This document shows positions 24,488 to 37,209 of a DNA stretch of 64,000 nucleotides, piece after piece. How positions within the stretch are numbered: position 1 is the first letter of the stretch; the number at the start of each line of letters is the position of its first letter. Origin of the DNA: Marsupella aquatica (taxonomy: Eukaryota > Marchantiophyta). A model generated the notes under the pieces. The model had not been told where the DNA came from and ran no database searches. It saw only the letters and a list, made by a program, of their open reading frames with translations. Both the position numbers and the translations under genes were made by a program. The stretch lies in assembly GCA_973895155.1 (NCBI GenBank), contig OZ316898.1:13144001-13208000 (forward strand), written 5' to 3'.

Positions 24488-24708
24488 TAGTTGTCCTCTT
24501 CTGAGCAATCTCTTTTGGTTGCTCTTTTCTTTGATTGCATTGTACTTTACTTTTTGTGGCAGCTCCTTTGACTTTCATGGTCCCGGAGCTTATAATACAT
24601 TACCATTACCATTACCATTACCAATGGACTGACTCTCCCTGTACTAGACAGAGAATGTATCTCTTGGCCCCGGTGTCCAACTTTTAGGGAGCTCCATCCA
24701 GGTTATCC

Positions 24709-24838
24709 AAATCCATTGCAGCATTTTGTCGGACTTGGAAGTCCAGAAATCATCCAGATGGACACCAGAAACCCAAATCCATTGCAGCATTTTGTCAGAC
24801 TTGGAGGTCCAGAAATGATCCAGATGGACACCAGAAAC
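24709..24838. repeat. Tandem duplication of a 64-bp unit
   Basis: Two copies starting at 24,709 and 24,773 share CCAAATCCATTGCAGCATTT and CCAGATGGACACCAGAAAC with three mismatches. They follow the LINE 3' end closely but do not belong to it by sequence. Confidence 0.75.
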
Positions 24839-25179
24839 CTGGATGGACACCTAAATCATGGTTTTCATACCAAGTTGCTCTTGTTACAAGGAGCACTTTG
24901 AGTACTTTACCCCTTTGGAACTACCAAAGATTTCAAATATGCATCTTTAGTCCATTCTATCCAGATTTTTAATTTGACTGAATTTTACATGTACATAATT
25001 TTCTTGTCATAAAATAAATGTAGGTAAACAATCAATGAGAGCATTTACCATCCATTTGAACTTGACTCTCTCATGATTGGGTGTGAAATAGTCTAAATAG
25101 TTTATCTGCCTGTCATAGTCCATGATGATAGTTGGAGACAACGTAGCAAATCATCTTGGCTATAGTTTCTGGAAAATCA

Positions 25180-25690
25180 CATGAATGATCCTAATTTGTG
25201 TAATTTATGTCTATTTTGCAAATCTTTGATGGATGGAATCATTTTCCCTAACCATCCCAATGGACTTATTTTATGTTCTCTGAAAAGCATTATCCTAATT
25301 TATGTTATTTATGTCTATTTTTGGAAAACCAAAGCTTAGATGGATGGAATGTTTGCTAGCTAACAATCTCCACAGACTTAGTTTATGCTCCCGTTTATGC
25401 TAGATCTGGAAAACCTTACCCTAATTAATGTTGTTTATGTATGTTTTCCAAAACCAAAGCTTGGATGGACAAAAACATTTTCCTGAAGGCTGGATCTCAT
25501 ATGTTATGCTTGCTGGACTCAAACCTTACCATAATTTATGTTACTATGTCTATTTTTGGAAAACCAAAGCTTAGACGGACTGAAACCTTTCCTCTAAATA
25601 ATGATACACATGGACTTATTTTATGTTCTCTAAAAATCTAAGTACTGTTATTTAAGTCTATTTGCCTGGAACAGTTGGAAAACAAAAGCT
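25180..25690. repeat. Degenerate tandem array, unit about 110-125 bp
   Basis: The theme CCTAATTTATGTTATTTATG, then TCTATTTTTGGAAAACCAAA, then GCTTAGATGGATGGAA recurs at about 25,190, 25,290, 25,420, 25,520 and 25,645 with many changes. It appears to be an old satellite-like array. Confidence 0.6.
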
Positions 25691-27099
25691 TAGATGGATG
25701 TGGGAGCCCCTTGGGTGCCCCGGTTTAGGGTTTAGGGATCAATTCCCCCCACCCTGCAACACCATCTTGGCCTTGAGATTGGGTTGGGGTTCAATGGCTG
25801 CACACGTGTTAAGTAACAGGGCAGTCACCCCCTAATTCCCTCATTTGATCAGCTCACCACAGAGGAAAGCTTCCGATGTAAATCCAATGGCCATGGCAAG
25901 TTCTGGCCAAAAGTACATTTGTATGGCCCCTTGGGGAGCCACATAAACACTGGGAGTTTGCTTGGAGGAGACAATCATGGTATGACCTATCAATCAATTT
26001 TAGGCATAATTATGCAGGTCAAGTGCACCTTTAATCTAAACATATATAACAAAACAACACAATAGTTCCCGGCATTTTAACTTCTTGCTCTTTAAATCTT
26101 GGCTTACATTTTACATTATTGCCTGACCATTATGATAAGGATTGTACTTTTTCCTGTTTGTTCTCTCCAAAACTCTCCCAACCAGCGTATTTTTTTATGG
26201 ATTTTGCTTTTTGGCGAATGTCCAGGGTGTGAAGGAGAAGATGCTTAAAATATTCTCTATTCAATTATTTTACTCACAGTCATCTCCCAAGATTTAAGGC
26301 TGCCAGTTAGATTCTGGCTAGAGGGGCCTAGGAATAGGTGGAACACTAGCTAATGGGAATAGGTGGAACACTAGCTAATGAGACAGAAAAATAGTAGCGA
26401 ATTTTAGCCAAAAGTGGCAATGGATTTTTGGGGAAGTGGACTTTGGCAAATTTTTGCCACTAAAAAAACACTGCTCCCAACCTTGAACTCTAGTCATTTA
26501 AATCTTCTTCTTTACATCGTGGCTTTCTGTCCAAATGAGTGCCTGACCAGTCTATCCCAAGGATTCTACTTTTTCTTGTTTGTTTCTTTCCAAAATTCAC
26601 TCAAGTTTCTAAGGTAATTTACTTATTTTATGTTTCATTCCAAACACTCACTCACGTATTTCCCTACCTAGAGGTCATCGTTAATAAGAGACTTGTGAGC
26701 CTTAATTTCCTCTCAATTTGATCAAAGCTCTCATTTTTGGAGCATTTTACCACACAATGCCCTTTAATCAAGAGCGGTTTTGAATGGATTTGATAGACCC
26801 TGAGGCCAAATGGACCGTTTGTAAATGTCGTTTTGAACTCAAAATCTAACCTTCTCTTTGCCCATATCGCACCCGTAAGGGCTTTAATACACTTAATGGA
26901 CTCTGTCACCGTTTCTCTTTTTGTTCCTATCTTTACTAAAAGTAGCCCAGAAGCTTCATAATTGGGAGATCCAAATCTGGATGGTGCATTGTTCTTCATT
27001 CAGCGATGCAAAATACAAAGAAATTATTCAATAAGGGCATTTAGTAGAAACCCGCCGGAGGCAACAAGCCAATCAGCTGGGAGGGAGAATATATGAGAT

Positions 27100-30000
27100 T
27101 GTTCACTGTCCATCCAGCAGTGCTGCCAACCCAAGAATCTGGATATTATTTGGAGGTAGGTCCAGTGGGGACATGCATGGCAATTCCATGGATCCTTCTT
27201 CCTTCACTTCTCAAGCTAGAGAAGACGACTGACGTAAGTTTTTGAATTTCTCACCACCCAGCATCCAACAAATCCACAGCGAACTTTGTTGATTTACAAG
27301 ACATGCAGTGCTGTAAATAATCAGACAGCCCTTAGTTATGTAGGTTTAGGGGAAGGCTTTGACCATGATCCAAGGCTGGGTTATTGTAAGCTAAAGTTTG
27401 ACACAATGGCGCGCTAGATTTCTCTGATCCGCGGATCGACCGGCCGGTTACCCTATTCTTGAAAATTAGTGGGACTTGCGCTCTGACTAATTATCAATTC
27501 GATCCCATTCCGATCCCATATCTCGACTGGTAGTCCGATCCGTAAACTGTTCTTCAATCCATGATCATTGTTCTGTGCAAGGATTCTCTTCGATCAGGCC
27601 TCCAATGCTTTCCACGCAGCATAGATTCAGCCTTGTGGAGCATCAGGACTCCGTTGTTTTAGTGCATAAACTTGTTCAATAGAGGTCGGAAAAGACTGGC
27701 TGCGTATATGTGATTTCTAGCACTGAGGTTTAATCTGACTTATCTCATGCAGTTAGTCTCTAGTAGACATACCTGACTGTCTTTTCCTATGCATCCATTT
27801 CGGTGATCATTGAGAAGCTCTTACCAGCAATTCTTTAATTTATTGAAGTCCTTCTCCATGCATGAAATATCAATTTTGTTGCTATTACTTCTTCAAACTA
27901 ATTCTGGGTAGCCACGTTTGATATGCACCAATTACTTGCCCTGTCTGATTCGCTCTAATTGCCAGCCCAGTGTGATAGATCACACGCACCAACGTGGGCA
28001 CAAATAATCTATGATCGAGAACCTTAGAAACTCTACCCAAGAACTGACTTCTTTCGCCAATGTAGCGGTCATTGTAGGATCTATCAAATATTCTGGACTT
28101 CTATCCCACGGTCTTCTTCAAACGTCAATCGTGATGAATTTGAATTTGATCCTGGTCTCAACCGGGTCTTCCTTTCGGTACATAGGCACGAGAGTGATGA
28201 CGACCTTTGAAGGGCCTGCTGGAGCTTCAATATCATCCAGTGTTTTGGAAATACTTTGCTTCCAGTCCAAATCCGGCTTCCCTTCAGTAGCGGACCGGCT
28301 CTGGACCAAGTTGGTGAATCGCCCAGAGAATTCTGCGCATTTGGTTCGCACTGAATACTCGGCAGGGTTCACCCAATCCACAAACACGTCAAACCCTGTG
28401 TTCCAAGATCTGTCAAGTTTGATTCCGTCAATGGTGAGGAACTCTTCAAGGTCCTGTGGATTGTCTGGTCTGTCTACTACTATTGTGAATGTCTTACCGC
28501 CTTCCAGATGGTAGTATCCTCCCGAGTCTTTGCTTGGCACTGGCAAGCTTTCGGCTTGGGCAATAAGTTCGTAGTAGCTCACGTTATTGCACTTGGTAGT
28601 GTTGAAGAAAACCCATGGTGCATCATTAGCGCCTTGATAAACATATCCCAACTTTTTCGAGTCTAACGAGTCTGCTACCGTCACTCTTCTCAGATCCTTG
28701 TTTTCATCGTAGAACAGAAACTCAGCATTCAGAAAGTCAGGGTCCGAGTAGTCCTCATGAGTCTGACCTAATACTGGCCCGATATCTTTCCATACCTGTT
28801 TTAAGCCAACCATGGACAGATATTAGATTTTAGGTGATGAAACTTCAACTTAATTCTGCAAGATTTGAAAAGTAGTTCACCAAAGAAATTAATCACATCA
28901 AGTATTCGATAATTAACTATCTCGAGCTGACTTATGTACCTGCCACATACGATCGATGTTGGAGTGATGAGAGTAGAAGGAAGGGTCACGGGCTGCGCGT
29001 GAAAGCTCGCCCATGTCGTTGCCTGGCGGGTCTGTTCCGATCCAGGAATGAACACCAGAGTGAGCACCAAGTTCTAGCGTTCCAGCACCTCCATTTGGGC
29101 CTCCGGTGCCTGTGAATTCAAAACCAATCAATACTTAGCCGACATCGTTAAGACTGCAAGCGCTCAAGACATGATTCGAAAAAGCTCTTCAGGAAGGAGT
29201 TAAATTGCTTGTCACGCTAGCTACGGAAAGTAGAGTTGGTCGTCGATCCAATTTGACTTTCAAAAGTCTTGTTTTCTTTATGGCTAACTTAAAGCAGTCA
29301 CATTGGTGTATATACACACCTGACACGTTCCCTGCGTGATAAGGCCGACCCATGAAGGTTTCTTTCGTTGTTCCGCCGCTCACAAACGCTTGGTACAGTA
29401 TGTTTAGATTACTTTCAATAATGTCTTCTGCAGATGCGTTGAAGAGGACCTGTGTTATTGCAGGTTGGAGAGGCACGTAACTGACATCGGGGAAGTGCAG
29501 ACGGCCATATCCCTTCGCACTCGCAGATCGATTGACATCGTATAAGGCGGAGGAAGTTTCGGCATAGAAGCCTGGGAAGTCATGTCCCTGTTTCAGGCAA
29601 GCTCCATGCTTGGAAGAGCCATCTCCAACACTATAGGGAGCATCCCAGTTCCAGTAATTGAGGCTGAAGTCGGGGTCTCCTAGGAGGGACTGCAGGATCC
29701 TCTCGTGGAAGTACAAGTACCACCTACATTTATTGGATCGAACATTATTTTATGAGCTTCTCAGTGATCGAGATCCAATTCAAACTCCCTTGAGAATTGA
29801 AAACCTATCAGGAAACATTGTTGTAGCGACTACGTACACGCAAACATCGGTGAAACTGACTGACAAATCCTTGAATTGAAACATTACAATTACATTTTGT
29901 AGAAGCTTGCTGAACGTTTCAAAGATAGGGTTTGTCTGGAAATGATCACATTGCTGTAGTCGTGCAGCTTATGATTTGACGTACCTGTGCCATGGAAAGA

Positions 30001-31085
30001 ATAGCCAGCTCCAGTGGATGTCAATTCCCAGGGGAAATCCACTGCTGTTCACGGTCAAGAATGCACCCCCGCAGTAGGAGCAGTGAAGTTGCCATTGTTG
30101 AGCCAAGGAACGAGGGTCATCTTCTGGCAGCGCCCGCATCAACGCATATGCCTTGTCAAGCTTTGCAGCGTAAGCTGCATCCGTGCATTGCGCAGCCTTT
30201 CTAACTCTGATATGTGTCGTCGATACAGGAGGCGGCCCATTGACGATCGGCCTAGTTGGCATGACGGGACAGCACTGGATGGATTCTGTGGCAGTTAGGT
30301 TCCGTGGATCAGTGACGTAGGTTGAAGAACGGCAGTGATCAAAGGTTACCTTGATCGGGTCGCCGTCCACAGCTGCCGGGAACATGAAAGCCATGGAGAT
30401 TGTACACCACACCAGTATACACAACAATGGGATCTCCATTGCTCCGCTCCACCGCTGTGCCAGGGTTTACTGCAGGTCGTGGACCTCTCGGTTTTTGAGT
30501 AGCTCGCAACTGCTCTGTAGAGGCGGATGAATCTGCAGTTAAGACAATCGTTGAGCTTGAAGGAATGCTTTCTCCTCTGAGGAATAGATCTATTCACTGG
30601 AGGAAGCCTGACCTTAGCATTCACGGAACGAAGTATTCACGGCTCTTGGCTGGTGTCCTCTTTGAGATGCAGGCTAGAAAGACACACGACTCAGCCTGAA
30701 GAATTTTGCTCTGATTGACCACCAAAATCTTTCAATGAGAAGCGGCTTTTGTCAAAATGGCCAAAACGAGGACCCTGTAATTCAATTCCATGAGCATTTT
30801 GCGTGTCAATCTATCTATGCTAAGACTAAACACACTGAAAAATCAAGGTGCGCAAGTAGTCTGTATGCATCCAGTGTAGTGAGCTGCTCAATGAAAGCTG
30901 CAATACCATCATAATGTACTTGGTCAAGGCAGAAGGATACGGTTCTCAGCAGAGGTCTGAGCCTTTAATAGCTCGACAGATTCTAAGCGGTCATTTGAGC
31001 CGGGAGATGCTAGCTTCGAAAAGGCGTGCATTACAGAGAGAAGACACGTTCCTTCAATAATTGAGGTAACTCAGTGTCCTTCAGG
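27100..31085. repeat. Segmental duplication, copy 2 (polyphenol oxidase block)
   Basis: Partner of 11,400-15,830, same orientation. The flanks match downstream (about 27,265-28,110) and upstream (30,440-31,080) of the gene. See copy 1. Confidence 0.75.
28118..30439 (-). CDS. Polyphenol oxidase (tyrosinase/catechol oxidase), four exons, copy 2
   Basis: Exons on the minus strand: 30,439-29,985, 29,723-29,320, 29,109-28,940 and 28,795-28,118, lengths 455, 404, 170 and 678, identical to copy 1; introns are 261, 210 and 144 bp. 568 residues with the same secretory leader (MEIPLLCILVWCTISMAF), CuA set (QLHCSYC, IDIHWSW, FPWHR) and CuB set (GAHSGVHSWIG, SHHSNIDRMW), and intact DWL and KFDV domains. 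Differences from copy 1 include FYSHH for FFAHH next to the third CuB ligand and several changes just after the signal peptide and before CuA, which could alter substrate access. No disabling change is seen, so both paralogues appear functional. Confidence 0.93.
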
Positions 31086-34000
31086 GAATGATTAGAGTCA
31101 GCTAGCGTCGACATGTCCGACGTCTCTCCTAAAGGTTTGAGCAGCCACACATAACACATTGGACTCTGCTACAATCGCCATTTGAGAGCCAGCTAGCATG
31201 TGAGGAAAGGGGCCCTTTGCACTCTCGACACTTTTGGGAAAAGTAGCTCTTCATTGATTGATAAACAGTGGCCCTCAATTAGTGCTTCCAAACGGCGTGT
31301 AGTAACTATTTTGTTTTTATTGCCCTGCCGAACCAGGAGGCATCCTAAACGAGGGGCTCTTGGCATGGGGCTGTGGCAGCCTAAACGAAGACTATGATGA
31401 CATGTTTCACTTTAAGGGCCACAAAAAAAAGGACCAATAACTTGCCAGTTGGGTCTGAGTTTCAGCACTGCCTACGCAAACGAAGGTCCCGGTAACCATC
31501 AAAATATGACGATGTATATTGTGTACACATCACTCCATACCATGCAAATCTTGTGATTTATTTTGAATCAATGAGTGCACCAGCATATTACCATATTTAG
31601 ATGTGTGATTACCAGGGCACAAACAGTGTGTCTGCTCAATCATGCTCACCCACTGACAGGCTTCCCACCATTGATCAGCCACTCTAGTACTTGCACAATT
31701 TTTTACAAATGTTTTTTTAATATTTTCACAAATGTTTTTTACATGAAAAAATGTCAATGCATGAAAAATCATTGTAGAAAAGGTGTTACACAAAATGATG
31801 TTGTTGTGAAGCACATGTTGACGGGCAAAACATGTTATAAGGGAATTGATGTTAGTGTGCAAAAGATTTTGTGAATGAAACTATGTTGTTGCATAAAAGG
31901 GATCATTCCACAAACAGGTTATTGCATTAAGGGTTTCATTGTATAAAAAGATGTTGCAAATTTTTTTTTGATAGGTGATAGATTTGAGCTAATGAAAGAG
32001 CTTCCCATCTACTTCCCTAAAGGAAGGAAAACCCCACCACAAGACATCAACCAGAAACAAATGTAGTCTCCTACAAATTTAAAAAACAAACAAACCAAAA
32101 GAGTCCTCCTAGAAAACAATTAAAGTGGAAAAGTGTTTACTGTGAAGTGGGGATGGGTTTCCAAAATTAGGATGGACTGACGTTGAAATACTTGTAAGGC
32201 GCACACTTTTTACAGTTTTGATCAATTTGTGACCTGTAAATGAGCTTCTAAAGTTTTGTTTATAGCTGGTTTCAATTTGTTACCCAGTAGTACTTAGTGG
32301 TTGCTCCATTATGCCCAAACCACTCCCGACATCTTTCACAAAAGAGTAACAGGCTCCCGTTAACAGCTGGTTTCTAATATTGGATTAGTTTTGCAATTTT
32401 TCCTATTTTAGTTTTGTATTTTTGCATTTTCTTCTAAGTTTTGCATTTTCGTAATAATTTTTGCATTTGCCATAAATGAACCAAGTAATCTCATAAAAAT
32501 CTCAAAATCTATGAGTTCATATATTCATTTGAGAATATGCTTGCAGAATTGGAGATTAAACAAAGATCTAAGAGTTATCCCAAACAAATTATACATTTAA
32601 GTCTGTCAAATATCAAAAGCTTATAGTAGTTGGTTCCAAGAGATCCAAGAGACCTCTTGGCTAGGAATGGAGTCACTGATGCATCAAAGCAAAGCAGTCT
32701 TTTTTTAAATTGTCAAAGAATGCTTGTCATTTTTGGGTCAATCTTTTCATTCTGTTTTCTTGACTCTCTATCCAAAACTGTTTGGAGCAGCCACTATTAT
32801 TCCTTAGATCATTGATTGATTTCAATTGCAAAAAGAGAAACATTATCTTGCTCATATGCATTATGAAAATAAAGTTGGGTTAATTGGACTGCTATATATG
32901 TTGCCTCCAACTATCCACATGGACTTGTGACAGGGGACAGATCATATTACACCTAATCATGAGAACCCTGGAGACAACTCCACTACAAATGGATGGTAAA
33001 TCTCTCATAAATTGTTTACCTCCATTTTTGTCCACTTCAAAATTAAATTGAGAATGGGAAATGATGCTCCCATGGACCTCAACGTTGGTCTTTTGAAACC
33101 CCCATGGACCACCTCTAACAAAATTGAGTTTAATTGTAACTAGTTGATGTTAATAAATTCAAATAGTTTTTGGTTTTGAGGATGTGCTAGAGGAGTAGGT
33201 AAGCTACACTTCCGTCAAAGAGATAGTGAATTTCTGGGCAAGTTTGGTTAATTCCTTTATCATGGAATGCGGAGGGGTAAATTCTACTAGATTAATTTTG
33301 ATTGTGTTAATATGAAAATATGTTAGGGCTTGTGTTTTTTTCTAAATCTGACTCATTTCTCCTTCTTTGGTTGCCTTGCAGGTGAAAAACTAAAAATTAT
33401 TTAAAAACTCATAATCATCAAGTTATAAACCCAAAATTCTCATGGACCACCAAAATGTGGTACTCAAGAGCATTGTGTCCAACATGGTGATCCATTTGGG
33501 CTTCAATCACTTTCTTGAGAATGTGAATGGAATGGACTAAAGGTGCACATTTAAAATCTCCTAATTTAATTTTTAATTTTTAATTTAAAAAAAAATTAAG
33601 GGGATATATATGAAACCCCCATAAAGGGAGGAGTCAGTCACAATAGTTGAACCCAAGACCTATCAATCACTATTCAAGTGAACTACCACAAAGTCATGCC
33701 TCCTATAGCTTGCAGTGGCAAACTACGTACTCAAAGTGCTTCTTGTAACAAGAACAATGCTCTAGGAAAAACATGATTTCTAGCAGCTCTGCAACAAAAA
33801 CATACTAAGTCTTTGTAACAAGAGTAACTCTCTTTGAAAAATATGATTCAACAGCAATACTCCCCCTAATAAGATTAGAAAACTTAATCCGTGGACCCCC
33901 ATGTTATTTTAGAGGCAGTTATCTAGAAAGTGAAGCCTAGATGGACCTCCAAATCTAAAGAAAAATAAATTAAAAAATGGACAAGTCAATGTTTGACACT

Positions 34001-34497
34001 TGAAACAGTTGCCAAACTTACCAAGGTTGCATAATTAACATAAATTACAAAATTTGCTGCAATGTGAACTACTGTTTAATGTGTGGGTAACTTAATTGCC
34101 CACTTCAGCAAAACGGTGCTCGACGGTTCCTCCACATTACCGTAGGGATGGCACTGGATGCACTCAAGTTGCATCGAGAGTAATCACTTTTCAATTCCTA
34201 CATGTAGATAGCCGAAGACAGAGAAGTCATTAGTGTCATCAAATCACTAACTTCGCCTAAATAATTGTTTAAGACAAAAAGTTTCATGCCTGGAAACAAA
34301 TTTCCAATTGTGGAATTTGGAATCGATTGAAAGCTAGAGAAATTTAGAAACTCATGACCACTTTAGTTATTGATAAAATCCCCCAATGTCACACTCAATC
34401 GAAAGCTAGAGAATTCGAACATTGGAAACTTATAATCTCTTCAAAACTCAACTAAATCTATCAATGTTAAGTTCATTAAAAAGCCAAAGAAATTCTA
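31086..34497. other. AT-rich spacer without recognisable genes
   Basis: I see only short chance frames. There are A/T-rich tracts (33,560-33,600) and sequence around 33,620-33,700 reminiscent of degenerate retroelement ends. No RNA gene is visible. Confidence 0.45.
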
Positions 34498-34502
34498 AAA
34501 AT

Positions 34503-34666
34503 TGTTATAACCAATGGTTTAGGTTAACATCTAGAGTTTAGGGAAGAGGTAGTTACCATAACTACCCACCATATATGTATATACCTCTTGGACCTCTAAT
34601 GGATATGATTATTCTTGCTGGTGTATTGGTGTGTCGGTCCATCATAAGGTTACCTACCTTGTAACA
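34503..34666 (+). repeat. 5' LTR
   Basis: Starts TG, ends CA, preceded by AAAAT. Contains the conserved ACTACCCACCATAT and CTTGGACCTCTAATGG also present in the 3' LTR. Confidence 0.92.
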
Positions 34667-36138
34667 CGTTATCAACACGTACTACTACCAAATCGAGAAG
34701 GAAAGACTATGGAGAATTGATAAGGATCAAAGGAGATGGAAATTGAAATAATAATAATAAATGAATCGAAGTAGATATGTAGAATACCAATGAGGAACTC
34801 TATACCAAGATGCAATAGATATTTTTTTTACAAAAGTGATTCAGCAATCAATCAAGGAAAGAACTGAAACTGAAGCGAACTGAAAGGAACCCGGTTCGGG
34901 GATAGAATTGACCAGGACTATAAGATTTATTCAAATTGAAGGTTCAGATTGAAAGATGTGGTATAGACGGAAGAACTAAAAGTGTCTATTTTCACTTAAA
35001 GACCAAGGTATCGGTCCCTTTAAGAACAGAATTGGATCGAATTGAATATTTTTATCCTTTTGAGAATTTTAGAGCCCCTTGCTCTCTATTTCTCTTACTT
35101 ATTCTTAGCAGAAATAAACAAATCTATCAAAACACCAATACAAACAATTCTGAGTTATAGATGGAGATAAACTTAGATTGAGATGATTTAATTATTATTT
35201 AATACTGCCACTCCTTCAGAAAGGATTATGGTCTTATTATATATAAAATGGTAATTTCCAACCACTCTCCAATCATCATTTCTTCAACCTATAATAACAT
35301 TTGTCAGATGTAAGACTTCTGCTCACCAAGTCCAAAGTAACTTTTTGGTTATAAATGCAGAGATAAGCCTTAAGATGTCATCAACATGATTCGATTAAGT
35401 GTGATACACAACTTAAGTCAAATTCTAAGGTTTATTGCAGTGCATGGTAACGATACTAATTTCCGTGAAAATGGAATTTTGCTTCTCACAATTACAACAT
35501 TCATCCTCGAGTTGGCTAGCGAATCTCGTCACAACGAGTAAGCCTAGCAGTGAACTCGATGTGAATCTCAGAAATTAATCATTAAACTCAATCACTACAA
35601 AAGAGTTTTGAATTTAATCACACTTCAAAATCAAAGTTTTACTTCCATACAAGACCTTGACTCTCAATGACTTGTTACAATGGAAGGAGGAACAATTAAT
35701 CAGCAATCTCCATTACTGAATAATGGTTTGGACCCCTCATCAAGAAGTGACACTAAAAGACTTTATAGGTTTAGGGTCCTAACATAATGGTGGTAGGGAA
35801 GGTTATACCCTTTCGAGTCTAACTAAGCTTGATAAAATATAACTCTAATAGTAGGGTCCTACAAAAGCTAAGTTTGGGGGCGGAAATGACTAAGTGTCAT
35901 TAGACTTTTCTGACAAAAAATAATATTTGACTATCTTTGCCTATTTTTAATTCCTAATCCATAACACCCAAAATGCTGGTTTTCACACAATGGTAGGTGC
36001 TACCTTCAGTCTGCAAGCAGGCAAAATCTCAAACGTTTCTGAGTGGTTTAAGTACTTCAAAACAATCGGGCAAAAGTGCTATTGGATGAAAATACAGTCT
36101 AATCCTAAAATTTTCCAAGTGTCGGGAAGAAAAAGGTG

Positions 36139-36273
36139 GACGCTTTGCAAAGCGTCAGTGTCTTCTCTTTCTTGGGGCCGCGGACGCTTTCAAAAGTGTC
36201 AAGGTTTTCATCATCGTCAGTGGTGGACGCTTCATGAGGCGTCCTCTAACTGTTGGACGCTTTCAAAAGCGTC
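36139..36273. repeat. Four copies of an 18-bp palindrome in the LTR element interior
   Basis: GACGCTTT-GC-AAAGCGTC is perfect at 36,139-36,156; variants at 36,183-36,200, 36,226-36,243 and 36,256-36,273 keep GACGCTT at the left and most of the matching right arm (the last has one unpaired position in the centre). Some of the changes preserve pairing (GACGCTTCATGAGGCGTC has a G:T pair at RNA level). Confidence 0.75.
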
Positions 36274-37007
36274 GGCAGAAAGTAATAGATTAAGTTTTGG
36301 TACCTTATAAAATTCATAACTCCTTAACGGCTGGTCCGATGAAGCTCAAACTTTTCCAAGATGATCTCCTATATCTATTCCATTTACTACCAAGATTTCA
36401 GACATTTTTGATATCCTTATCAATTAAAATAAAATAGGAGAAGATTCAACTTCTTCATCTGCATTCAACACTTGGAATCGGTGCAGAAACTAGTTTTCTT
36501 CACAAAGAAGTTGCAAAAATCCAAGAATAAGCTTGAGTTGAGGAAATTAAAAAAAATGTCCATCCACATAGCCCTCCACTCAAATTTCGCCGTGTCCTCA
36601 CAAGAACTTGAAATATCTGAAGTCTTCTGAGCTTTTCTGATTCATGCTTAATTTCTTCAGTCACTCAAAATAATCCAGAACAATGCCAACTCAGTCGATA
36701 TCCTTCTTCAAAAATACAGTCATGTCTGTTGAAGATCAAAAGGTTCCTCTGATAGAATCAAATAGCAGTACATGGAGGCCAAGCTTCAACTAAAGGGAGC
36801 AAGACTAATTCTTTAATCTCTTGTCTTCCTTTAGTATGAGCTGAGACCATAAGCTGATTTCTCTGAAGCTGTGCTCGCAATCTGACAAGCTCATTTTCAT
36901 ACTTGAAAGGAATGGCATAACCATCATGGGCTACCTATACATAGTGACGAGTTGGCCATGGTCTATCTGGAAATAGAGGTGGGAGAGGACAAGAAGCTCT
37001 GCGAACT

Positions 37008-37209
37008 CCCTGGGCCCTCAGTGTTAACTGATATGGGAGGACGTGTGAACGCTCAAAGGGTGAATTTTATTCATTTGAAACTAATAATTATAATTATTAC
37101 CGGTAACAAGGGGACTTTTTATAGAAAAATGAAAATAACAAGGGGTAAGAGGGAAGGGGTCCCGATTGCAGGGGGGTTCACTTCTTTTACTTGGAGTGAG
37201 GGTCCAGGG
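37008..37209. mobile_element. MITE, 202 bp, 8-bp target duplication (hAT-like)
   Basis: Flanked by TGCGAACT at 37,000-37,007 and 37,210-37,217. Starts CCCTGGGCCCTCAGTGTTAA, ends with the complement of CCCTGGACCCTCACTCC. The interior contains AATAATTATAATTATTACCG, shared with the copy at 40,354. It lies inside the LTR element and so is younger than it. Confidence 0.93.

Larger units (their letters stand above)
18666..24630 (+). mobile_element. LINE-type non-LTR retrotransposon with 5' monomers, interrupted
   Basis: The order is four 181-bp monomers, ORF1 (19,445-20,215), a 21-bp gap, ORF2 with AP-endonuclease, reverse transcriptase and C-terminal zinc knuckle, and a 3' end with a TTACCA hexamer repeat (about 24,598-24,625) in place of poly(A). 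ORF2 is split by a 1,029-bp DNA element and has one in-frame stop and one frameshift, so this copy is dead. The 5' border is set at the first monomer; no target duplication could be fixed because the 5' end is not certain. Family: L1-like by ORF1 coiled coil and RRM-like part, endonuclease and zf-RVT knuckle. Confidence 0.88.
24631..27099. other. Non-coding spacer with short repeats
   Basis: No gene seen. It includes the repeats at 24,709-24,838 and 25,180-25,690 (separate entries) and a 24-bp unit (GGAATAGGTGGAACACTAGC..) duplicated at about 26,331-26,380. Confidence 0.5.

Noticed and set aside
31575-31874. Opposed frames of about 100 residues
   Set aside because: AT-rich, mutually overlapping and without recognisable domain; probably chance.
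34936-35160. 74-residue frame with an organelle-like look (RTELDRIEYFYPFENFR)
   Set aside because: I considered a plastid or mitochondrial fragment but could not match it to any gene; it lies inside the LTR element and may be chance.
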